Made by a program: the position numbers and the translations under genes
The notes under the pieces: model-generated
Seen by the model: the letters and a program-made list of their open reading frames with translations, nothing else
What the model was told of the DNA's origin: nothing
Databases searched by the model: none
Assembly (NCBI GenBank): GCA_019459055.1
Contig: JAIBEI010000050.1
Coordinates: 1-64,000, forward strand
Direction of reading: 5' to 3'
DNA length: 64,000 bases
Source: Thiobacillus sp.
Lineage (GTDB): Bacteria > Pseudomonadota > Gammaproteobacteria > Burkholderiales > Thiobacillaceae
In this document: piece by piece, positions 29,052-38,561 of the stretch
Numbering within the stretch: the first letter of the stretch is position 1
How the letters are laid out: each line of letters starts with the position of its first letter

Positions 29052-30198
29052 GCAGCGCCCCGATCAATTGATCGACATCGCCAGCGCTGTGCGCGGCTGA
29101 CAGGGTGATGCGCAGCCGCGCCGTGTCGGCCGGCACCGTCGGCGTGCGGATCGCGGGCACCAGCAGGCCGCGCGCGCGCAGGGCCTGCGACAGCCGCACC
29201 GCGTCGGCATTGGCGCCGATCAGCAGCGGCTGGATCGGCATATCCGACGGCATCAGCGAGCCGTGCTTCAAGCCGGCCAGCCCTTCGCGCAGCTGCGCGA
29301 TGCGGCTGCGCAGGCGCTCGCGCCGCGCGTCGCCGGTCCCGATCTGGCGCAGGCTCTCGTGCAGGCACGCGGCCAGCAGCGGCGGCGAGGCGGTGGTGTA
29401 GATATAGGGACGTGCCTTCTGGATCAGCCAGTCGATCACATTTTCATGCGCCGCCACCGCCGCACCCGCCACACCGGCCGCCTTGCCGAGCGTGGCCAGA
29501 TAGATCACGCGGTCGCTTGCGCGGGCGCGCTCGGTGAGTCCGCCCCGGCCGTCGTTCAGCACGCCAAAACCGTGCGCGTCGTCGAGATACAGCCAGGCGT
29601 CGTACCGTTCGGCCAGATCGAGCAGCGCGTCGACCTGCGCGATATCGCCGTCCATGCTGAACACCAGGTCCGACACGATAACTTTGTCCTGCGCCCGGCT
29701 TGCCGCCAGCCGGTCCTCTAGTTGCGCCAGGTCGTTGTGACGGTAGCGGGTGAAGCTCGCACCGGACAGCTGCGCGGCATCGACCAGCGAGGCGTGATTG
29801 AGCTTGTCGCCGAACACTTCGGCTTTGCGGGCCGCCAGCGCGGTCAGCACGCCCAGGTTGGCCAGGTAGCCGGTGGAAAACAAGAGCGCCGCAGGTTTGC
29901 CGACGAAGCGCGCAAATGCGGCCTCGAAGTCGTGGTGGAAACGGTGGTGACCGGTGATGAGATGCGCCGCGCCCGCGCCGACGCCGCACACATCGAGCGC
30001 GGCGTGCGCGGCGGCAACCAGCGCCGCATCGGCGGCCAGACCGAGGTAGTCGTTGCTGCAGAAAGAAATGAGGTGCTGGCCGTCGATGGTGATGTGCACG
30101 CCCTGCGCGCCGTCGAGCACCGAGCGCCGCCGTTCGAGATGATCGGCCTGCAGCGCCGCCAGCCCCTGCTGCAGGCGGCTCAGCGCGGCAAAGCTCAC
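29038..30198 (-). CDS. bioF: 8-amino-7-oxononanoate synthase
   Basis: PLP enzyme joining pimeloyl-ACP and alanine. The 386-residue product has [19 protein letters not shown], the Asp of [12 protein letters not shown] and the PLP lysine in [12 protein letters not shown]. The start is a GTG overlapping the bioB stop (GTGA); the very long frame that extends upstream is bioB shadow. Confidence 0.96.
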   Translation of the reverse strand: MSFAALSRLQQGLAALQADHLERRRSVLDGAQGVHITIDGQHLISFCSNDYLGLAADAALVAAAHAALDVCGVGAGAAHLITGHHRFHHDFEAAFARFVGKPAALLFSTGYLANLGVLTALAARKAEVFGDKLNHASLVDAAQLSGASFTRYRHNDLAQLEDRLAASRAQDKVIVSDLVFSMDGDIAQVDALLDLAERYDAWLYLDDAHGFGVLNDGRGGLTERARASDRVIYLATLGKAAGVAGAAVAAHENVIDWLIQKARPYIYTTASPPLLAACLHESLRQIGTGDARRERLRSRIAQLREGLAGLKHGSLMPSDMPIQPLLIGANADAVRLSQALRARGLLVPAIRTPTVPADTARLRITLSAAHSAGDVDQLIGALHDIA

Positions 30199-31148
30199 AA
30201 CGGCGTCAGGCCGAGCGCGTCGAACAGGCGCTGGTCGCGCTCCCATTCGGGGTTGCCGGTGGTGAGCAGCTTGTCGCCGTAGAAGATCGAATTGGCGCCG
30301 GCGAGGAAGCACAGCGCCTGCATCACGTCGCTCATCTGCTGGCGCCCGGCGGACAGTCGCACCAGGCTTTTCGGTAGGGCGATGCGTGCCACCGCGATGG
30401 TGCGCACGAATTCCAGCGGCTCGAGCGCCTCGGCATCGGCGAGGGGAGTGCCCTCGACCCGCACCAGCAGGTTGATCGGAACCGACTCCGGCTGCGGGTC
30501 GAGCGCGGCCAGCTGCGCGATCAGACCGGCACGCTGGGTGCGTGACTCGCCCATGCCGACGATCCCGCCGCAGCACACGTGGAGGCCGGCCTGGCGCACG
30601 CGTTCCAGCGTGTCGAGCCGATCCTGGTAATCGCGGGTGGTGATGACGTCGCCATAGAAATCGGGCGCGGTGTCGAGGTTGTGGTTGTAGTAGTCGAGGC
30701 CGGCTGCCTTCAGCTGCTCGGCCTGGCCGTCCTTCAGCATCCCCAGCGTGGCGCAGGTCTCCAGCCCCAGCGCCTTCACCTCGCGCACCATTTCGACCAC
30801 CGATTCGAGGTCGCGCGGTTTGGGTCCGCGCCACGCCGCGCCCATACAGAAGCGCGAAGCGCCGGCGTCCCTGGCGGCATTGGCGGCCGCCCGCACGTCG
30901 TCCAGCTTCATCATCGGCTGCTTGTCCACCCCGGCGTCGTGGTGCGCCGACTGCGGGCAGTAGCCGCAATTCTCGGAACAGCCTCCGGTCTTGATCGACA
31001 GCAGCGTGGAGAGCTGAATCTTGTTGGGGTCGAAGCGGTCGCGATGCACGTTCTGCGCCTGGTACATCAGGTCGGCAAACGGCAAGGCGAATAGCGCCTC
31101 GATCCCGGCCATCGACAGGCGCGCAACGGGCTGAGTCATATCATTCAT
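30195..31148 (-). CDS. bioB: Biotin synthase
   Basis: Radical SAM enzyme that inserts sulfur into dethiobiotin. The 317-residue product contains C57-S-E-N-C61-G-Y-C64 for the 4Fe-4S cluster, the [13 protein letters not shown] segment and further Cys for the auxiliary 2Fe-2S cluster. The ATG has GGAAAG upstream and overlaps the preceding membrane-protein gene by eight bases, placing bioB second in the operon. Confidence 0.97.
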   Translation of the reverse strand: MNDMTQPVARLSMAGIEALFALPFADLMYQAQNVHRDRFDPNKIQLSTLLSIKTGGCSENCGYCPQSAHHDAGVDKQPMMKLDDVRAAANAARDAGASRFCMGAAWRGPKPRDLESVVEMVREVKALGLETCATLGMLKDGQAEQLKAAGLDYYNHNLDTAPDFYGDVITTRDYQDRLDTLERVRQAGLHVCCGGIVGMGESRTQRAGLIAQLAALDPQPESVPINLLVRVEGTPLADAEALEPLEFVRTIAVARIALPKSLVRLSAGRQQMSDVMQALCFLAGANSIFYGDKLLTTGNPEWERDQRLFDALGLTPL

Positions 31149-31599
31149 TTCTTTCCACCTCGATGGTCATGTCCTGCCACGGTTCGCGCGCGGCCTTGTA
31201 AATATCAAACAGCGCCCACGGCACGATGATCGCCACCGCCAGCCCCAGCACCAGCACCAGCCCCAGCCAGCCATCAAGCAGGCCGTAGATCACCGGGCCG
31301 ATCACCACCAGGCTGCCCATCACGCCATAAAACCGGTAGCCTGCCCACTTGTTGAAATGCACCACACGCGGGTTGGGGTGATGGGCGATGCCGGCATAGA
31401 CAAAAATCGATCCGGCCAGCCAGATCATCACCGGCGGCAGCGACATCACAACGGGCAAAAAACCGACTTTCTGGCTGGCGAACAGCTTGCCCAGCAGCAA
31501 TGCGGTCAGCGAAATCAGCATCACCGCGACGGTGATGAGATTGAACAGCTGTGCGGCAAGACGGGAGGACGAAGCGGAGATGACGCGTTTTTCATTCAT
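31141..31599 (-). CDS. Small membrane protein at the head of the bio operon
   Basis: 152-residue protein with four likely membrane helices (about residues 24-40, 55-72, 92-110, 112-132), a conserved-looking [20 protein letters not shown] loop and an acidic/amphipathic C-terminus. No family with a known function is recognised. It overlaps bioB by eight bases, so it is co-transcribed with biotin genes; a role in biotin metabolism is unproven. The start MNEKRV lacks an SD, and a promoter-like sequence lies immediately upstream. Confidence 0.7.
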   Translation of the reverse strand: MNEKRVISASSSRLAAQLFNLITVAVMLISLTALLLGKLFASQKVGFLPVVMSLPPVMIWLAGSIFVYAGIAHHPNPRVVHFNKWAGYRFYGVMGSLVVIGPVIYGLLDGWLGLVLVLGLAVAIIVPWALFDIYKAAREPWQDMTIEVERNE

Positions 31600-31606
31600 G
31601 GCCCGG

Positions 31607-31635
31607 ATTTTCGCGGGAGGCACCGCCCCTGTCAA
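31607..31635 (-). promoter_or_regulatory. Candidate bio operon promoter
   Basis: Perfect TTGACA (31630-31635), 17-base spacer, GAAAAT (31607-31612; four of six consensus bases) on the minus strand. The expected start of transcription falls at about the ATG of the membrane-protein gene (31599), which would make the mRNA nearly leaderless. Confidence 0.45.
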
Positions 31636-31653
31636 ATTTGAGAGGTTCCAGAA

Positions 31654-32352
31654 TTGAACATCAGGTCAATTTTTAGGCAACTTGTCCCTTCCTCCTGCCT
31701 GCTGTGCGGCGCGACATCGGGAACCGGCCCCCTGTGCGACGCCTGCCTGGCCAACCTGCCCTGGCACAGGCAGCCGCAGTGCCCGCGCTGCGCCATTCCC
31801 ACGCCCGAAGGCCAGGTGTGCGGCGCCTGCCTCAAGCACCCGCCCGCGTTCGACCGCAGCCGTGCCGCGCTGGCCTATGCGTTTCCGCTCGACCGCCTGA
31901 TCCCGCACCTGAAATACAACGGCCGGCTCGCCATCGCTCCGGCTCTGGGCGAATGTCTTGCGGCGACCGTGGCCCCCGGCCCAAGACCGGACTGTTTGAT
32001 CCCCATGCCGCTGCATGCAAAACGCATCCGCGAGCGCGGCTTCAACCACGCCACCGAGATCGCGCGCGAAGTGGCAAAGCGGCTCGATCTCCCGCTTGAC
32101 ACCGACAGCTGCAGGCGCATCCGCGACACCCCGCCGCAGATGGGGCTGAAACACGATGCGCGGCGACGCAACGTGCGCGGCGCGTTCGTCTGCACGGGCG
32201 ACATTCGCGGGCGGCGCCTCGCACTGATCGACGACGTGATGACCACCGGAACCAGTCTCAATGAGCTGGCCACGACGCTGAAGCGGGCCGGTGCGAGCGA
32301 GGTGAGTTGCTGGGTGGTGGCGCGCACCTTGACGCCGGGAGACACAGCCTGA
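31654..32352 (+). CDS. comF: ComF-family phosphoribosyltransferase-like protein
   Basis: 232-residue protein. The N-terminal zinc-binding Cys pairs are CLLCG, CDAC, CPRC and CGAC. They are followed by a type I PRTase domain with the PRPP loop LALIDDVMTTGTSL and the family signature IPMPLHAKRIRERGFNHA. ComF/GntX proteins are linked to DNA uptake and processing; the substrate is not established. The start is a TTG with AGAGG eight bases upstream. It is divergent from the bio operon. Confidence 0.9.
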   Translation: MNIRSIFRQLVPSSCLLCGATSGTGPLCDACLANLPWHRQPQCPRCAIPTPEGQVCGACLKHPPAFDRSRAALAYAFPLDRLIPHLKYNGRLAIAPALGECLAATVAPGPRPDCLIPMPLHAKRIRERGFNHATEIAREVAKRLDLPLDTDSCRRIRDTPPQMGLKHDARRRNVRGAFVCTGDIRGRRLALIDDVMTTGTSLNELATTLKRAGASEVSCWVVARTLTPGDTA

Positions 32353-32359
32353 CGGCGGG

Positions 32360-32491
32360 TCAGCCGGAGATTTCTTGTACTGCGAAAATCCGCCGGTGCT
32401 CGCGCATGGCGTAGCGGTCAGTCATGCCGGCGATGTAGCCGGCCATCGCGCGCGCCTTCCGGCGACTCCCGCATCTGGTACTCGGGCGCCC
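32360..32491 (-). pseudogene. Degraded second copy of the dgt 3' end
   Basis: The reverse strand encodes [19 protein letters not shown] and a stop, closely matching the C-terminus of the intact dgt gene at 33547-34674. The nucleotide match continues upstream to about 32491, but with a net 2-base loss that breaks the frame. Identity over the shared block is roughly 80 percent by eye. It adjoins the intact comF end; a matching fragment of the comF end lies beside intact dgt. Confidence 0.85.
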
Positions 32492-32887
32492 TCCCCCCAA
32501 AACCCAGTGTTTAAAGCCTTTCATGCCCATATCGGCAGATGAGAACCTTAAGAGATGCCGGCAGCAGCTTGACACCTGAGTCAGACACGCGGTTCCGGTT
32601 GCCTTTCTACGCAAAGGCACTATTTTTTATGTAAACAGGGGTACAGCGGAGGCCGACCATCCTAGTTCTCCGGTTTCAAAACCTTATGCCAAACTTCTCG
32701 CCGACAGTGGAATGTCCTAAGCAGGCGCATAACTCGTTAGCCACCGGCTTCTTTTTTTCACGAGTCAATAAAGATAGATGAATCACCACAGCAAGCCACC
32801 ATAGCCAACTATCTATAGATCAACACATGTCCGAACCCATGGGTTTACTGAATAACCGTTATTTCTTCAAAAAGAAACAGAGGGCAA
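32492..32887. other. AT-rich non-coding leader of the inserted gene
   Basis: About 400 bases of lower GC than the surroundings, with no supported ORF. The last 60 bases include A/T-rich runs and the SD-like AGAGGG six bases before the sulfotransferase-like start. No terminal inverted repeats or transposase remnants were recognised. Confidence 0.5.
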
Positions 32888-33493
32888 ATGAATAAAATAT
32901 TTGGAATCGGCTGGGCCAAGACGGGAACGACGACGTTAGGGGAATGCTTTGAGATATTGGGCCTCGACCACCAGAGTCAGAACTTAGACTTGGTCAAAGA
33001 TATAGGGAAAGGCGATCTGTCTAAAATAATGATGTTGGCGGAAAAAAAAGAGTCATTTGAGGACTGGCCTTGGATTATTCTGTACAAGGAACTCGATAGA
33101 ACATTCCCGGACAGTCGTTTTGTCCTGACAAAGAGAAATCCTGAAAAATGGATTCAAAGTTACAAAAACATGCTAGGCAATCTAGGCGACGCATCGGAGG
33201 AATTAAACGAAATCCGGCGTATTTTATACGGATTACCCTTTCCTCAAGTATCAGACGCACAACTGATGGAGCGATACGAGAAACACAACTCCGAGGTTGA
33301 GAATTATTTTCGTGATCGTCCGAAAGATCTACTTATTGTTGACTGGGAACAAGGGAGTGGATGGAAGGATCTCTGTGAATTTTTGGGGAAAAACATACCC
33401 AATGAGCCATTTCCACATTCCAACAAAGGCAAATACACAGACAAATCGGTTTTCACAAAAATGCTACATGCCGTCAAAGAATGGGGGGGATAA
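32888..33493 (+). CDS. Sulfotransferase-family protein (horizontally acquired)
   Basis: 201-residue protein. IFGIGWAKTGTTTLGE resembles the PAPS 5'-phosphosulfate loop of Sulfotransfer_4-type enzymes, and FVLTKRNPEKWIQSY resembles the 3'-phosphate motif with Arg and a distal Ser. Base composition is clearly AT-rich compared with both neighbours, and codon use follows (AAA, ATA, GAA abundant). It interrupts the comF-dgt pair and is flanked by duplicated junction sequence, so horizontal transfer is likely. The acceptor molecule is unknown. Confidence 0.75.
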   Translation: MNKIFGIGWAKTGTTTLGECFEILGLDHQSQNLDLVKDIGKGDLSKIMMLAEKKESFEDWPWIILYKELDRTFPDSRFVLTKRNPEKWIQSYKNMLGNLGDASEELNEIRRILYGLPFPQVSDAQLMERYEKHNSEVENYFRDRPKDLLIVDWEQGSGWKDLCEFLGKNIPNEPFPHSNKGKYTDKSVFTKMLHAVKEWGG

Positions 33494-33504
33494 CGGCATA
33501 ACAG

Positions 33505-33539
33505 GGCTCCGCACGCTGACGCCAGACGAAACCGCGTGA
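33505..33539 (+). pseudogene. Remnant of the comF 3' end
   Basis: Reads RTLTPDETA and a stop in the plus frame, against RTLTPGDTA at the end of intact comF (32323-32352). It precedes the intact dgt stop at nearly the same spacing as at the other junction, showing that the comF/dgt junction exists twice about 1,187 bases apart. Confidence 0.75.
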
Positions 33540-33546
33540 GGGCAGC

Positions 33547-34674
33547 TCAGCCGTAAATCTCTTCCACCGCGAAAATCCGCCGGTGTTCGCGTATGGCGTA
33601 GCGGTCGGTCATGCCGGCGATGTAATCGGCTACGGCACGTGCGCCTTCCAGCGATTCGCGCGCCTGGTATTCGGGCGGCAGCAGGCGTGCGTCGCCGATG
33701 AATGCGGTGTAGAGATCGGTGACGATGCGCCCCGCTTTGCTGCTCATGCGCGCCACCTTGTAATGGCGGTACAGGTGATGGAGCAGGAAGCGCTTGAGTT
33801 CACGGTGCTCGTCAAGCAGCGCCGGGCTGAACGCCGCCAGCGGCGGCGCGGCCCGCACTGCATCGATGCTGGTGATGCCGCTGCGCTCGATGTTGGTGCG
33901 CGTGGTATTCACCAGGTCAAGAACCAGCGTGTTGATGATGCGGCGCACGGTTTCGGTCACCTCACGGCGGCCATTCAGCGCCGGGTATCTGGCGCGGACC
34001 TCATTCAGGTGGCGGGCGAAGATCTGCACGCCGGACAGCTGCTCCAGCGTGATCAGGCCGGAGCGCAGTCCGTCGTCGACGTCGTGGTTGTTGTAGGCAA
34101 TCTCGTCGGCCAGGTTGGTAATCTGCGCTTCGAGCGAGGGCTGCTGCTTGCCCAGAAAGCGCTCGCCGACATCCCCGAGCTTTTCGGCATTGGTGAGCGA
34201 GCAATGCTTGAGGATGCCCTCGCGCGCCTCGAAGGTCAGGTTCAGCCCGTCGAACTCTGCGTAACGCTCTTCCAGCAAATCGACCACGCGCAGCGATTGC
34301 AGGTTGTGCTCGAAGCCACCGTGCTCGCGCATGCAGGCGTTCAACGCATCCTGCCCGGCGTGGCCGAACGGCGTGTGGCCGAGGTCGTGCGCCAGCGCCA
34401 CCGCCTCCACCAGGTCCTCGTTGAGGCTCAGCAAGCGGGCAATGGTGCGGCCGATCTGCGCCACTTCGAGGCTGTGGGTGAGGCGGGTGCGAAACAGGTC
34501 GCCCTCGTGGTTGACGAACACCTGCGTCTTGTACTCCAGCCGCCGGAACGCGGCGCAATGAACGATGCGGTCGCGGTCGCGCTGGAATTCGGAGCGTGGC
34601 GTGGCGGCGGGTTCGGAATGCAGCCGCCCGCGGGACTGGTCGGAATGCGCGGCGTAGGGTGCGAGTGGGGTCAT
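33547..34674 (-). CDS. dgt: Deoxyguanosinetriphosphate triphosphohydrolase-like protein
   Basis: 375-residue HD-domain nucleotidase releasing tripolyphosphate from dNTPs. It has the N-terminal [20 protein letters not shown] signature, the metal-binding H...[12 protein letters not shown] motif and the distal [12 protein letters not shown]. The longer frame adds 18 residues before MTPLAPYAA, the start I prefer. In many relatives dgt follows aroB/aroK; here aroB lies 10 kb away and the nir island occupies the space between. Confidence 0.94.
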   Translation of the reverse strand: MTPLAPYAAHSDQSRGRLHSEPAATPRSEFQRDRDRIVHCAAFRRLEYKTQVFVNHEGDLFRTRLTHSLEVAQIGRTIARLLSLNEDLVEAVALAHDLGHTPFGHAGQDALNACMREHGGFEHNLQSLRVVDLLEERYAEFDGLNLTFEAREGILKHCSLTNAEKLGDVGERFLGKQQPSLEAQITNLADEIAYNNHDVDDGLRSGLITLEQLSGVQIFARHLNEVRARYPALNGRREVTETVRRIINTLVLDLVNTTRTNIERSGITSIDAVRAAPPLAAFSPALLDEHRELKRFLLHHLYRHYKVARMSSKAGRIVTDLYTAFIGDARLLPPEYQARESLEGARAVADYIAGMTDRYAIREHRRIFAVEEIYG

Positions 34675-34820
34675 GGTCGGGATGCGTGGTCGATGTCGGA
34701 CGAAGCGAACACGGCCAGTGTGCAGCACACCGAAGCCTGCCGCAACCGCAGGAATCCCGCCATCACGGCGAGGTCAGTCCGCCCGGGCGGCAATCGGGCG
34801 TGCAATCGGCGCAGCCAGCC

Positions 34821-34840
34821 TGCCGGCGAGCGCGCCGGCA
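34821..34840 (-). terminator. Hairpin after nirN
   Basis: Perfect 8-bp stem TGCCGGCG / CGCCGGCA with a 4-base loop, 14 bases after the nirN stop. There is no U-tract, so it would need Rho or act as an RNA-end stabiliser. Confidence 0.45.
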
Positions 34841-34853
34841 CTGGCCGCTCCGC

Positions 34854-36338
34854 TCAGTGGCTGGTGCCGGCGGAGCGGGTGGTCTTGTTGTAAACGTTAT
34901 ATTTCCCCGACGGCTTCTTCATCGGGATGCGCTTCACTTCCTTCAGCGTCGCCGTGTCGTAGATCACCAGCGCGCCGTCCATTTCCCAGATGCTCACCAG
35001 CGCGTATTTGCCGTCGCGCGAGAATTCCACATGGGCCGCGGTCTTGCCCGGCTCAGGACGCAGGATGTGGGCCACTTCCAGAGTTTGCTTGTCGATCAGG
35101 GCCATCGTGTCATTACTCGCCGGATTGCCGGTGGCAAAGCCATCCGTCCAGGCATAGGGCGTGTTCTCATGACTGCGCATGAAAAATCCCGGCCCCGGGG
35201 TTTTGATCTCCTTGATGGTTTTCCAGCTTTGCATATCGATCACGCTCACCACACCGTCCTTCATGTTGGGCGTGGCCATCACCTGCCGCCCCCGATAGTC
35301 CCAGGTAATGCCTGAACCAAGATGCGGCATGCCCGGAAGATCCAGTTCCGCCAGTTTTTTGCCCGTATCGAGATCGATGACCTGACCTTTATGGCTGTCG
35401 CGCGCGGTGCCGATCAGAAGCTTGTAGCCCTGGTCGAAAAAGAAATCGTCGAGATAATCGTCCACCGCGATGCGGCGGATCGGAAAAGCCTTGTCGCCAT
35501 AGGCGATCTCCCACACCTCGCGGGTGTCTTTCAGCGCCGCCACGAAGCTGCCGCGCGGCTCCGCCTGGTACACCGCGGAGACCCGCGAGCTCTTGCCGTC
35601 CGCGCCCACGGCCGGAATCACCTTGAGCAGCGAGAGGTCGTTCGCATCCAGCAGAACAAGGCTGTGCGGCAGGTAATTTCCCACCAGCACCGTCTTGCCA
35701 TCGCCGGAAACCGCCAGGTTGCGGGCATTGATGCCGGCGCGCACTTCGGCCACGGTCTTCAGGTTGTAGATATCGAACTTGCTCACCCAGCCGTCGCGCG
35801 AGGCGAAATAGACGAAGCGCCCGTCGGGTGAAAACTTCGGGCCGCCATGCAGCGCGAAGCGGGTGGCAAAGCGGTGAACCGGCTCCAACTTGTCGCCATC
35901 GAGAATGGTGGCGTGATGGTCGCCCAGCTCCACCACCACGAACAGGTTGAGTGGATCGGCGCTGAATACCGGCTTGTTCGGCAGGCTGCCGGCAGGCACG
36001 TGCCGAATGTGGGAGGCGACGATTTCATTCCTGCCCCACACCGGCACCTGCGGCAGCTTGGTGTAGATGAAGCCCGTCAGCGCCTCGATCTCCGCCTTGC
36101 CGAGCTTGTCGGAAAACCCTGCCATCTGGCTGGCGGGGCGCCCGTCGGCAATCACCTTGATTGCATCCGGACGGCGCAGGCGCGCCAGATTCTCGGGCAA
36201 CAGCGCCGGACCGGTGCCCCCAAGGCGGTCGGCGCCATGGCAGGAAGCGCAATGCGCGGCGTACGTTTGCTCTACCGGAACGTCGGCCAGGGCGCCCGAA
36301 ACCAAAAACAGGCAGCAGGCTGCAAGCATTCCTCTCAT
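34854..36338 (-). CDS. nirN: Heme d1 biosynthesis cytochrome NirN (dihydro-heme d1 dehydrogenase)
   Basis: 494-residue periplasmic protein. Signal peptide MRGMLAACCLFLVSGALA; cytochrome c domain with C30-A-S-C-H; then an eight-bladed propeller related to NirS that binds d1-type heme (WGRNEIVASHIRHVPAG, HAT/HVEFSRDGKYALVSIW). NirN performs the last oxidation making heme d1 and hands it to NirS. Two ATGs fit; GGAG lies eight bases before the one chosen and two bases before the first (36344), which overlaps the nirJ stop. It is last in the nir cluster. Confidence 0.92.
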   Translation of the reverse strand: MRGMLAACCLFLVSGALADVPVEQTYAAHCASCHGADRLGGTGPALLPENLARLRRPDAIKVIADGRPASQMAGFSDKLGKAEIEALTGFIYTKLPQVPVWGRNEIVASHIRHVPAGSLPNKPVFSADPLNLFVVVELGDHHATILDGDKLEPVHRFATRFALHGGPKFSPDGRFVYFASRDGWVSKFDIYNLKTVAEVRAGINARNLAVSGDGKTVLVGNYLPHSLVLLDANDLSLLKVIPAVGADGKSSRVSAVYQAEPRGSFVAALKDTREVWEIAYGDKAFPIRRIAVDDYLDDFFFDQGYKLLIGTARDSHKGQVIDLDTGKKLAELDLPGMPHLGSGITWDYRGRQVMATPNMKDGVVSVIDMQSWKTIKEIKTPGPGFFMRSHENTPYAWTDGFATGNPASNDTMALIDKQTLEVAHILRPEPGKTAAHVEFSRDGKYALVSIWEMDGALVIYDTATLKEVKRIPMKKPSGKYNVYNKTTRSAGTSH

Positions 36339-36340
36339 GT

Positions 36341-37504
36341 TCATTTCTCCACCTCGGCAACTTGCACCAGACCGATTTCCTCGTCGTCCAGATAACAGGC
36401 GGGGTCCTCCGCCCACGGGTCGCCCGTCACCTGCCATGCCCGCACCCGGGTATTTCCGCCGCAGATGGCAAAGTGCGTGCATGCGCCGCAGCGGCCGCCC
36501 ACCTTTCTCGGGTGCGCCTTCAGGCCGGCCATGATGGGGTCGGACGTGTCCATCCAGATGTCCGAAAAGGGCCGCTCGCGCACGTTTCCCAGGGTGTAGT
36601 TCCACCACATGGTGTCGGGGTGGACGTTGCCCAGGTTGTCGATGTTGGCCACATTGACGCCGGAGGAATTGCCGCCCCATTGTTCCAGCTTGGCCCGGAT
36701 ATGCTTTTCCAGTTGTGGGAAATTTTTCCTTACCCACAGCAGCAGGTACACGCCATCGGCATCGTTGTTTCCGGTGACGAACTCTTTCGGCCTGCCCGCC
36801 TGCTGGTCGCGCCAGCAGGTATCGAAAAGCAGGTCCATCGCCGTGCGCGTGGTCTGGTGGAAGGCATCGTCCCTGCGGTTGCGGTTGCCGCGCCCGGCGT
36901 AGTTGAGATGGGACAGGTAGAACTTGTCCAGCCCCTCGTCCTCCATCAGTTGCAGCAGCGCCGGCAGGTCGTGCGCGTTGTCCTGGGTCAGGGTGAAGCG
37001 GATGCCGACCTTGATACCGCGCGCCTTGCACAGGCGGATGCCGTGCATGGACTTGTCGAAAGCGCCGTCCATGCGGCGGAATTTGTCATGGGTTGCCGCA
37101 ATGCCGTCCAGGCTGACGCCGACATAATCGAAACCGATGGCGGCAATCTGCCCGATATTGCTTTCATCGATCAGCGTGCCATTGGTGGACAGACCGACGT
37201 AAAACCCCATTTCCTTGGCGCGGCGGGCGACATCGTAGATGTCGGGGCGCAGCAGGGGCTCGCCGCCGGAAAGTATCAGCACCGGCACGCGAAAGCGCTT
37301 GAGATCGTCCATCACCCCGAACACTTCCTCGGTCGACAACTCGCCAGGGAAATCCTTGTCGGCAGAAATCGAGTAGCAATGCTTGCAGGTCAGGTTGCAG
37401 CGCCGGATCAGGTTCCAGATCAGCACCGGGCCTGGGGGATTGCGCTTCGGCCCGAGCGGGGTGGGCTGGGCGATTTCCTGCATGAACTGCGAGATTCTGA
37501 ACAT
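36341..37504 (-). CDS. nirJ: Heme d1 biosynthesis radical SAM protein NirJ
   Basis: 387-residue enzyme that converts propionate side chains of the d1 precursor. The SAM cluster motif C36-NLT-C40-KH-C43 lies in NLIRRCNLTCKHCYS, and a C-terminal SPASM-like Cys set is CGACTHFAICGG with a final Cys in DPACYLDDEE. The length equals typical NirJ. An in-frame extension of 21 codons exists upstream, but the family starts near MFRISQF. Confidence 0.95.
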   Translation of the reverse strand: MFRISQFMQEIAQPTPLGPKRNPPGPVLIWNLIRRCNLTCKHCYSISADKDFPGELSTEEVFGVMDDLKRFRVPVLILSGGEPLLRPDIYDVARRAKEMGFYVGLSTNGTLIDESNIGQIAAIGFDYVGVSLDGIAATHDKFRRMDGAFDKSMHGIRLCKARGIKVGIRFTLTQDNAHDLPALLQLMEDEGLDKFYLSHLNYAGRGNRNRRDDAFHQTTRTAMDLLFDTCWRDQQAGRPKEFVTGNNDADGVYLLLWVRKNFPQLEKHIRAKLEQWGGNSSGVNVANIDNLGNVHPDTMWWNYTLGNVRERPFSDIWMDTSDPIMAGLKAHPRKVGGRCGACTHFAICGGNTRVRAWQVTGDPWAEDPACYLDDEEIGLVQVAEVEK

Positions 37505-37570
37505 TGGTCCGGGCTCGATCGAAGGATGATAAACGTCAACAAATTCGTGAGGCATTCCGCCGGGCAAGCG

Positions 37571-38062
37571 TCATGCGATCCGCAAACCGGTCTTTTTCAG
37601 GATGCGCGTGCTGTAGAGGATTTCGTGCCCGCGGCACGCATCACCCAGCAATTCGGCAATCTGGCGTGCTTTTTGTTCCACCTCGGCGCGATCATGCCCA
37701 TGCACCATGGCAAACAGGTTGTAGGGCCAGTCCGGTAGATAGCGCGGGCGCTGGTAGCAGTGGCTGACCGATTCGAGCTGGCCGACGCGCTCGCCCAGCG
37801 TGTCGACGCGTTCGTCCGCCACGTCCCACACGGTCATGCCATTGGCCTTGTAGCCCAGGGCATAGTGGTTGGGTACGGCGCCGATGCGGCGGATGACGCC
37901 GTTTTCCAGCATCCGCTGCAGCCGCGCCATCACCTCGGCGGGCGCGGCGCCCACCTGTTCGGCGACGGCGTGATAAGGGCGCGCCACGCGCGGCAGGCCG
38001 TCCTGGGTGGCCAGGACGATCAGGCGGTCGAGCGGGTCGAGCGGGAAAGCAGAGGACGACAT
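37571..38062 (-). CDS. nirH: Heme d1 biosynthesis protein NirH (siroheme decarboxylase subunit)
   Basis: 163-residue Lrp/AsnC-fold protein. Together with the other nirDLGH products it decarboxylates siroheme to 12,18-didecarboxysiroheme. A winged-helix part (LDRLIVLATQDGLPRVARPYHAVAEQVG) precedes the active-site-like segment SHCYQRPRYLPDWPYNLFAMVHG. The start MSSSAF has GGAAG five bases upstream; a 21-codon longer start would overlap nirG. Confidence 0.93.
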   Translation of the reverse strand: MSSSAFPLDPLDRLIVLATQDGLPRVARPYHAVAEQVGAAPAEVMARLQRMLENGVIRRIGAVPNHYALGYKANGMTVWDVADERVDTLGERVGQLESVSHCYQRPRYLPDWPYNLFAMVHGHDRAEVEQKARQIAELLGDACRGHEILYSTRILKKTGLRIA

Positions 38063-38117
38063 CGGTTCTTCCTTGCGGCCATTTTCTCGTTCGGCGAGGC
38101 AATCCTGTCGCTCGCGC

Positions 38118-38561
38118 TCAGACATGCAACTTCAGTTCGACGAAATACTCCCGGATTTTCGGCATGGCATACACCGGGAACCCGGTTTCACGCTCGATTC
38201 TGTCGAGGGCTTCGCGCTGCCCTTCCGGGGTCTCGGTGGCAAGCACGAACCACATGTTGAGTGCGTGCTCGCGGGCGTAATTGTGCGCCACCTCGGGCAT
38301 GGCATTGACGATTTCCGCCACCCGCTCGAAATCGCCGGGCGGGATTTTCATCGCCACCAGGCTGAGCCCCCCGCCCAGACGCTCGGCATGGAACATCGGG
38401 CCAAAGCGGGTCAAAACCCTGTCCCGGAGCAGTCTTTCGACCCGCGCCAGCACCTCGTCCTCGCTGCTGCCGAGCTGTTCGGCAACCGCCGCGTAGGGGC
38501 GTTCGCACAGCGGGAAACCGCCCTGCAGCTGGTTGATGATGGCGCGGTCCAGCGCGTCCAT
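38118..38561 (-). CDS. nirG: Heme d1 biosynthesis protein NirG (siroheme decarboxylase subunit)
   Basis: 147-residue Lrp/AsnC-fold protein (MDALDRAIINQLQGGFPL; MPEVAHNYAREHALNMWFVLA). The ATG overlaps the nirDL stop by one base (TGATG). Residues HNYxRxHxxNxWFVxA define the NirD/G type with the conserved His-Arg-His set. Confidence 0.93.
   Translation of the reverse strand: MDALDRAIINQLQGGFPLCERPYAAVAEQLGSSEDEVLARVERLLRDRVLTRFGPMFHAERLGGGLSLVAMKIPPGDFERVAEIVNAMPEVAHNYAREHALNMWFVLATETPEGQREALDRIERETGFPVYAMPKIREYFVELKLHV

Noticed and set aside
29038-30969. 643-codon minus-strand frame covering bioF and part of bioB
   Set aside because: bioB occupies the region upstream of 30198 in another frame with a complete radical-SAM motif; bioF starts at the GTG.
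32360-33700. Insertion sequence or integrase-based element at the comF-dgt locus
   Set aside because: No transposase, inverted terminal repeats or tRNA attachment site is seen; the repeats are diverged host junctions, not IS ends.
34854-37031. 725-codon frame upstream of nirN
   Set aside because: The region beyond 36344 is nirJ in another frame; the signal peptide and CxxCH of NirN set the true N-terminus.
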